From Methanobacteriota archaeon (lineage in GTDB: Archaea; Thermoplasmatota; Poseidoniia; Poseidoniales; SP79): 9,392 nt of DNA. Under the pieces are notes generated by a model, which saw only the letters and a program-made list of their open reading frames with translations, made no database searches and was not told where the DNA came from. Below are positions 7,203 through 9,392 of this stretch, one piece after another. Location: NCBI GenBank assembly GCA_002715545.1, contig PAZI01000013.1, positions 1 through 9,392 on the forward strand, written 5' to 3'. The position numbers and the translations under genes were made by a program. Numbering within the stretch: position 1 is the stretch's first letter; each line of letters opens with the position of its first letter.

Positions 7203-8260
7203 TCCTCCTCGAATTCAGCGAGTGACATGAACCCTTCCTGCATCTCTTCGGCATCAAGGCGGTCAACATACCTTCTCAAGGCATCATCAGCGCTATCAAG
7301 ATCTGGAATATGGAACTCCCATCCGGGTTCAAGTCGCTTATCTCGTTTGACGATTTTCTCAGTTCTCTCAAGTATCGAAAGAGGGCGTTTCTGCATGATC
7401 TTATCATATAATTTTGAGGAACGAATGTCAGCTTCGATGACCATTTTACCAGTGGTGGTCTCAATCTCCATGGCTCTAAGTAGATTCAGAGATGGTATAC
7501 TAAGGCGTCGCGTCATTCGATTCGTGAGGCGACGACCATAGATGAACGTGAGGAGAATAATCGCCATGCCAAACAGCATCGTTGTGAACGTGAGTGGATC
7601 TTGAGTTGTAATCAACCAAGCCTCGAGCCACATGAACGGTGCCACAGTGAACAAGAACATTCGACTAGCATTGGGAGGACCCCGCATCATTGCAACACGA
7701 ATGGTATCCCAGCCCTCATCACTCTTGACCCAGGGTTTGAACCACTTACGGTCCTGCGAGGCAAGAGCGTGCTGAACCGTCTCACGCAGGCGAAAGGCAT
7801 CATGAATCTGGTGTCGACCCAATGATCGGACTCCCTCATCCATGAGACGATCGATCTGAATGGCAGCTTCATCATACAGTCCAAGGTCGGCAAGGATGGA
7901 GGCCTGCTGCAGAATTGCCAAAGGATGCTCAGGGATCTGTTCCCTCATCTGCTGCCACCATTCCAGGGCTTCGTCAAGAATTCCGAGATAATGGGTGAGC
8001 AGGTAGCCACCTGTCAGCCAAGCATCGACATGCTCTTGATCACGCTCGATGATTGCTCTGCATTGACTCATAGCCAGCGATACGTTAGCCAGAGTCTTCG
8101 GATTCTTTTCAGCAACAAGAACTTGGATGAAACTCCACCTCAGACTGACATCATCTGGGTGCTCGGCGACCTCAGCACGCATCTCTGCAATAATGGTCTC
8201 AACCGTTCTCGTATCATCCGATTTCGAATCTTCATTGCGGACATGTCCCTCCTCTGTCAT
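7199..8260 (-). CDS. TPR-containing membrane protein of unknown function
   Basis: A 353-residue protein. Residues 1-20 are polar. About 20-170 are paired helices in TPR style, for example 'HVDAWLTGGYLLTHYLGILDEAL' followed by 'PLAILQQASILADLGLYDEAA' with the typical Gly/Ala/Tyr spacing. Two hydrophobic segments follow at about 201-218 and 225-241, joined by a short turn, with Arg-rich residues after the second ('YGRRLTNRMTRR'). The remaining ~110 residues are charged and soluble and end in EEFEEE. The two segments form a hairpin that would leave both soluble parts on the same side, probably the cytoplasm. Its ATG overlaps the gar1 stop (ATGA) and GGAGGT lies 6 nt upstream, so it is translationally coupled to gar1. 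It may scaffold a complex at the membrane. No specific family recognised. Confidence 0.85.
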   Translation of the reverse strand: MTEEGHVRNEDSKSDDTRTVETIIAEMRAEVAEHPDDVSLRWSFIQVLVAEKNPKTLANVSLAMSQCRAIIERDQEHVDAWLTGGYLLTHYLGILDEALEWWQQMREQIPEHPLAILQQASILADLGLYDEAAIQIDRLMDEGVRSLGRHQIHDAFRLRETVQHALASQDRKWFKPWVKSDEGWDTIRVAMMRGPPNASRMFLFTVAPFMWLEAWLITTQDPLTFTTMLFGMAIILLTFIYGRRLTNRMTRRLSIPSLNLLRAMEIETTTGKMVIEADIRSSKLYDKIMQKRPLSILERTEKIVKRDKRLEPGWEFHIPDLDSADDALRRYVDRLDAEEMQEGFMSLAEFEEE

Positions 8261-8736
8261 CGCTTAGACCTCCGATAATGCTGACCACGGCCTGAACGGC
8301 CTCTTTGCCCCTTGTGATTCGAACCTCTATCCTGTTTGCGACGACGGCCACCATCTCGATTCTTCGGCCGATGTCGGCCCCTTACCTGACCGGCCATAGA
8401 AGGATTCTTTGATGGGCGATGTTGACCCTCTTTCCTTCGATAACCACTATGTCCTTTCCCTCCTGAACGGGGGCGAGAAGAGGCCCGTCCTTTCGAAGAG
8501 CGCTGCTGCATGACGAATACGACACGGGTCTTTTCGCCTGGAGGATGATCCATCCCGATGACATGTGCAATCGGGTCGGTCACTGATCCAAGAATCGTAT
8601 CGACACGACCAAGCGGGCTTCCATCTGATTCAAGAATCACTGAAGTCCCTAATCTTGGAACTGGCCCCTCGACATTGACAAGGACACCACCTTCATGGGT
8701 CGGCCTGACGACAACACCTACCGTCGGCTGGGCCAT
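8257..8736 (-). CDS. gar1: Gar1-like H/ACA ribonucleoprotein subunit with long Arg/Gly-rich tail
   Basis: Gar1 joins Cbf5, Nop10 and L7Ae on H/ACA guide RNAs, where it speeds substrate turnover during pseudouridylation. Residues 1-78 form the expected small beta-barrel core. 'GSPLGRVDTILGSVTDPIAHV' (about 39-59) matches the family's 'G.VxDIFGPVxxPY' signature, and 'RLGTSVI' precedes it. Residues 79-159 are a basic, low-complexity tail rich in Arg (21), Gly, Lys and Ser with only three acidic residues. Most archaeal Gar1 proteins lack such a tail; eukaryotic ones carry RGG domains. ATG 8736 begins the core. No Shine-Dalgarno is seen close to it. The stop overlaps the TPR gene start. The tail also contains the Shine-Dalgarno for that gene, so part of its base composition has a second role. 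Confidence 0.85.
   Translation of the reverse strand: MAQPTVGVVVRPTHEGGVLVNVEGPVPRLGTSVILESDGSPLGRVDTILGSVTDPIAHVIGMDHPPGEKTRVVFVMQQRSSKGRASSRPRSGGKGHSGYRRKEGQHRPSKNPSMAGQVRGRHRPKNRDGGRRRKQDRGSNHKGQRGRSGRGQHYRRSKR
8268..8273 (-). promoter_or_regulatory. Shine-Dalgarno site of the TPR membrane protein gene, inside gar1
   Basis: Reads GGAGGT on the minus strand, about 7 nt before the ATG at 8260. It is embedded in the last codons of gar1. Confidence 0.7.
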
Positions 8737-8802
8737 GCCACGCGGTCAAGCCTCAAGGCTATCAACGCTGCGAGAGGGGACTGCTCCTCACGGCGCAGGT
8801 CA

Positions 8803-9392
8803 CTACTGCTGACTGAAATAATGCGCAGCATAAGCCCGCGCAGTCTCTTCAGGGTAACCTTGAGCAATGAGCTGTTGAACATACGCCTCAGACGGATCCA
8901 TCGATGCAACTGCAGGGGAGGCAGCCCCACCTGCGGCTACTGACTGGAAATTGACACCTTCATCAGAGCCACCTGATCGACCCATAACGAACATCAGGAC
9001 AAGACCCAGCAAAACCACGGCACCAACGATTCCTGCAATCAGCATGACGCTGGAACCTCCTGCGACTCCAGCCGCGGCCTGTGATGAGGCGAGGGTGGAT
9101 TGACCAACTTCCTTCCATCGGTCGAGATTCTCATCACCATTACACAGGTAAAGAGTGGCAATCTTCTGATCAGTATCCGAGAGATAAGAATCCTGATCCT
9201 TGTCGAGGGCTAGAATGAACTTCATTCCTCCAAGACCCCACTCAGCGCAGTTCGCGTCGTCATCTGCAAGGTCCTCAACACTGTCGAAGTTGGTCACCAC
9301 AAGATCCGAGCCTTGGTTACAGTCGGTACGAGTGAGAATGACTTCGTCATCGTCGAGTTCGCCATCTGTATCATCATCAAGACCTGCTTCTA
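8803..9392 (-). CDS. C-terminal part of a Ca-binding-repeat single-pass membrane protein, 5' truncated by window edge
   Basis: The frame is open to the right edge with no stop before it, so the GTG at 9300 is not a credible start; about 195 residues are visible. Outside part: two copies of a repeat with Asp-rich loops, 'LDDDTDGELDDDEV...TDCN' at the edge and 'GGMKFILALDKDQDSYLSDTD...LCN' about 45 residues later. These resemble the DUF7151-type unit (GG-x-G-LD-x-D-x-DG-x-L-x-x-x-E-x-x-x-T-x-x-x-CNG) and suggest Ca binding. Then comes a Ser/Ala/Gly linker, one membrane segment ('VMLIAGIVGAVVLLGLVLMFVMG', codons about 9051-8980), and a cytoplasmic tail with Ala/Gly linker. The tail ends in a compact helical piece 'DPSEAYVQQLIAQGYPEETA' plus 'RAYAAHYFSQQ', which is UBA-like in pattern. 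Signal peptide and start lie outside. It is 66 bp upstream of gar1; co-transcription is possible. Confidence 0.8.
   Translation of the reverse strand, partial: EAGLDDDTDGELDDDEVILTRTDCNQGSDLVVTNFDSVEDLADDDANCAEWGLGGMKFILALDKDQDSYLSDTDQKIATLYLCNGDENLDRWKEVGQSTLASSQAAAGVAGGSSVMLIAGIVGAVVLLGLVLMFVMGRSGGSDEGVNFQSVAAGGAASPAVASMDPSEAYVQQLIAQGYPEETARAYAAHYFSQQ

Noticed and set aside
8744..8760. Short dyad AGCCT-CA-AGGCT between the membrane protein gene and gar1
   Set aside because: The stem is effectively 4 bp and no T-tract follows; too weak to call a terminator or operator.

Overview
The window looks like chromosomal DNA from an uncultivated archaeon, most likely a marine Thermoplasmatota (Poseidoniales / Marine Group II-like). 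This rests on an archaeal-type Gar1 (H/ACA RNP) protein, tightly packed operons with Shine-Dalgarno sites (GGAGG, GAGGTGA), roughly balanced GC, and acidic, sequon-rich exported proteins. The lineage assignment is inference. No rRNA, tRNA, CRISPR array, transposase or phage gene was seen.

Layout. (1) Positions 1-287 hold the 3' end of a plus-strand gene of unknown function with TPR-like helices. It overlaps the tail of a convergent minus-strand gene. (2) Positions 271-1618 are a divergent pair: a complete PP2C-type protein phosphatase (minus) and a PPC/DUF296 protein (plus). About 100 bp separate them and contain a perfect 7-bp inverted repeat that could be a shared operator. (3) Positions 1707-5730 are a plus-strand cluster: a 72-residue winged-helix protein, an ABC ATPase, an ABC-2-like permease overlapping it by ATGA, and a 635-residue exported protein. 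The last has a signal peptide, eight cysteines, many N-glycosylation sequons, an Ig-like C-terminal domain and a C-terminal 'VPAPG motif + hydrophobic stretch + basic tail'. (4) Positions 5731-9392 are a minus-strand cluster, read right to left: the C-terminal part of a Ca-binding-repeat membrane protein (cut by the window edge), gar1, a TPR protein with two membrane segments (ATGA overlap with gar1), and ahcY (S-adenosylhomocysteine hydrolase). The plus and minus clusters meet with zero bases between their stop codons.

How the genes may work together. AhcY removes the methyltransferase by-product S-adenosylhomocysteine, and Gar1 serves RNA-guided pseudouridylation and rRNA processing. Their co-directional arrangement with a membrane TPR protein suggests a housekeeping operon, though no direct functional link is visible. 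The winged-helix/ABC/exported-protein cluster is the best candidate for something not yet described: a self-regulated ABC-2 system next to a surface protein with a C-terminal sorting-like tail. Annotation stands on motif reading only; no database search was possible.
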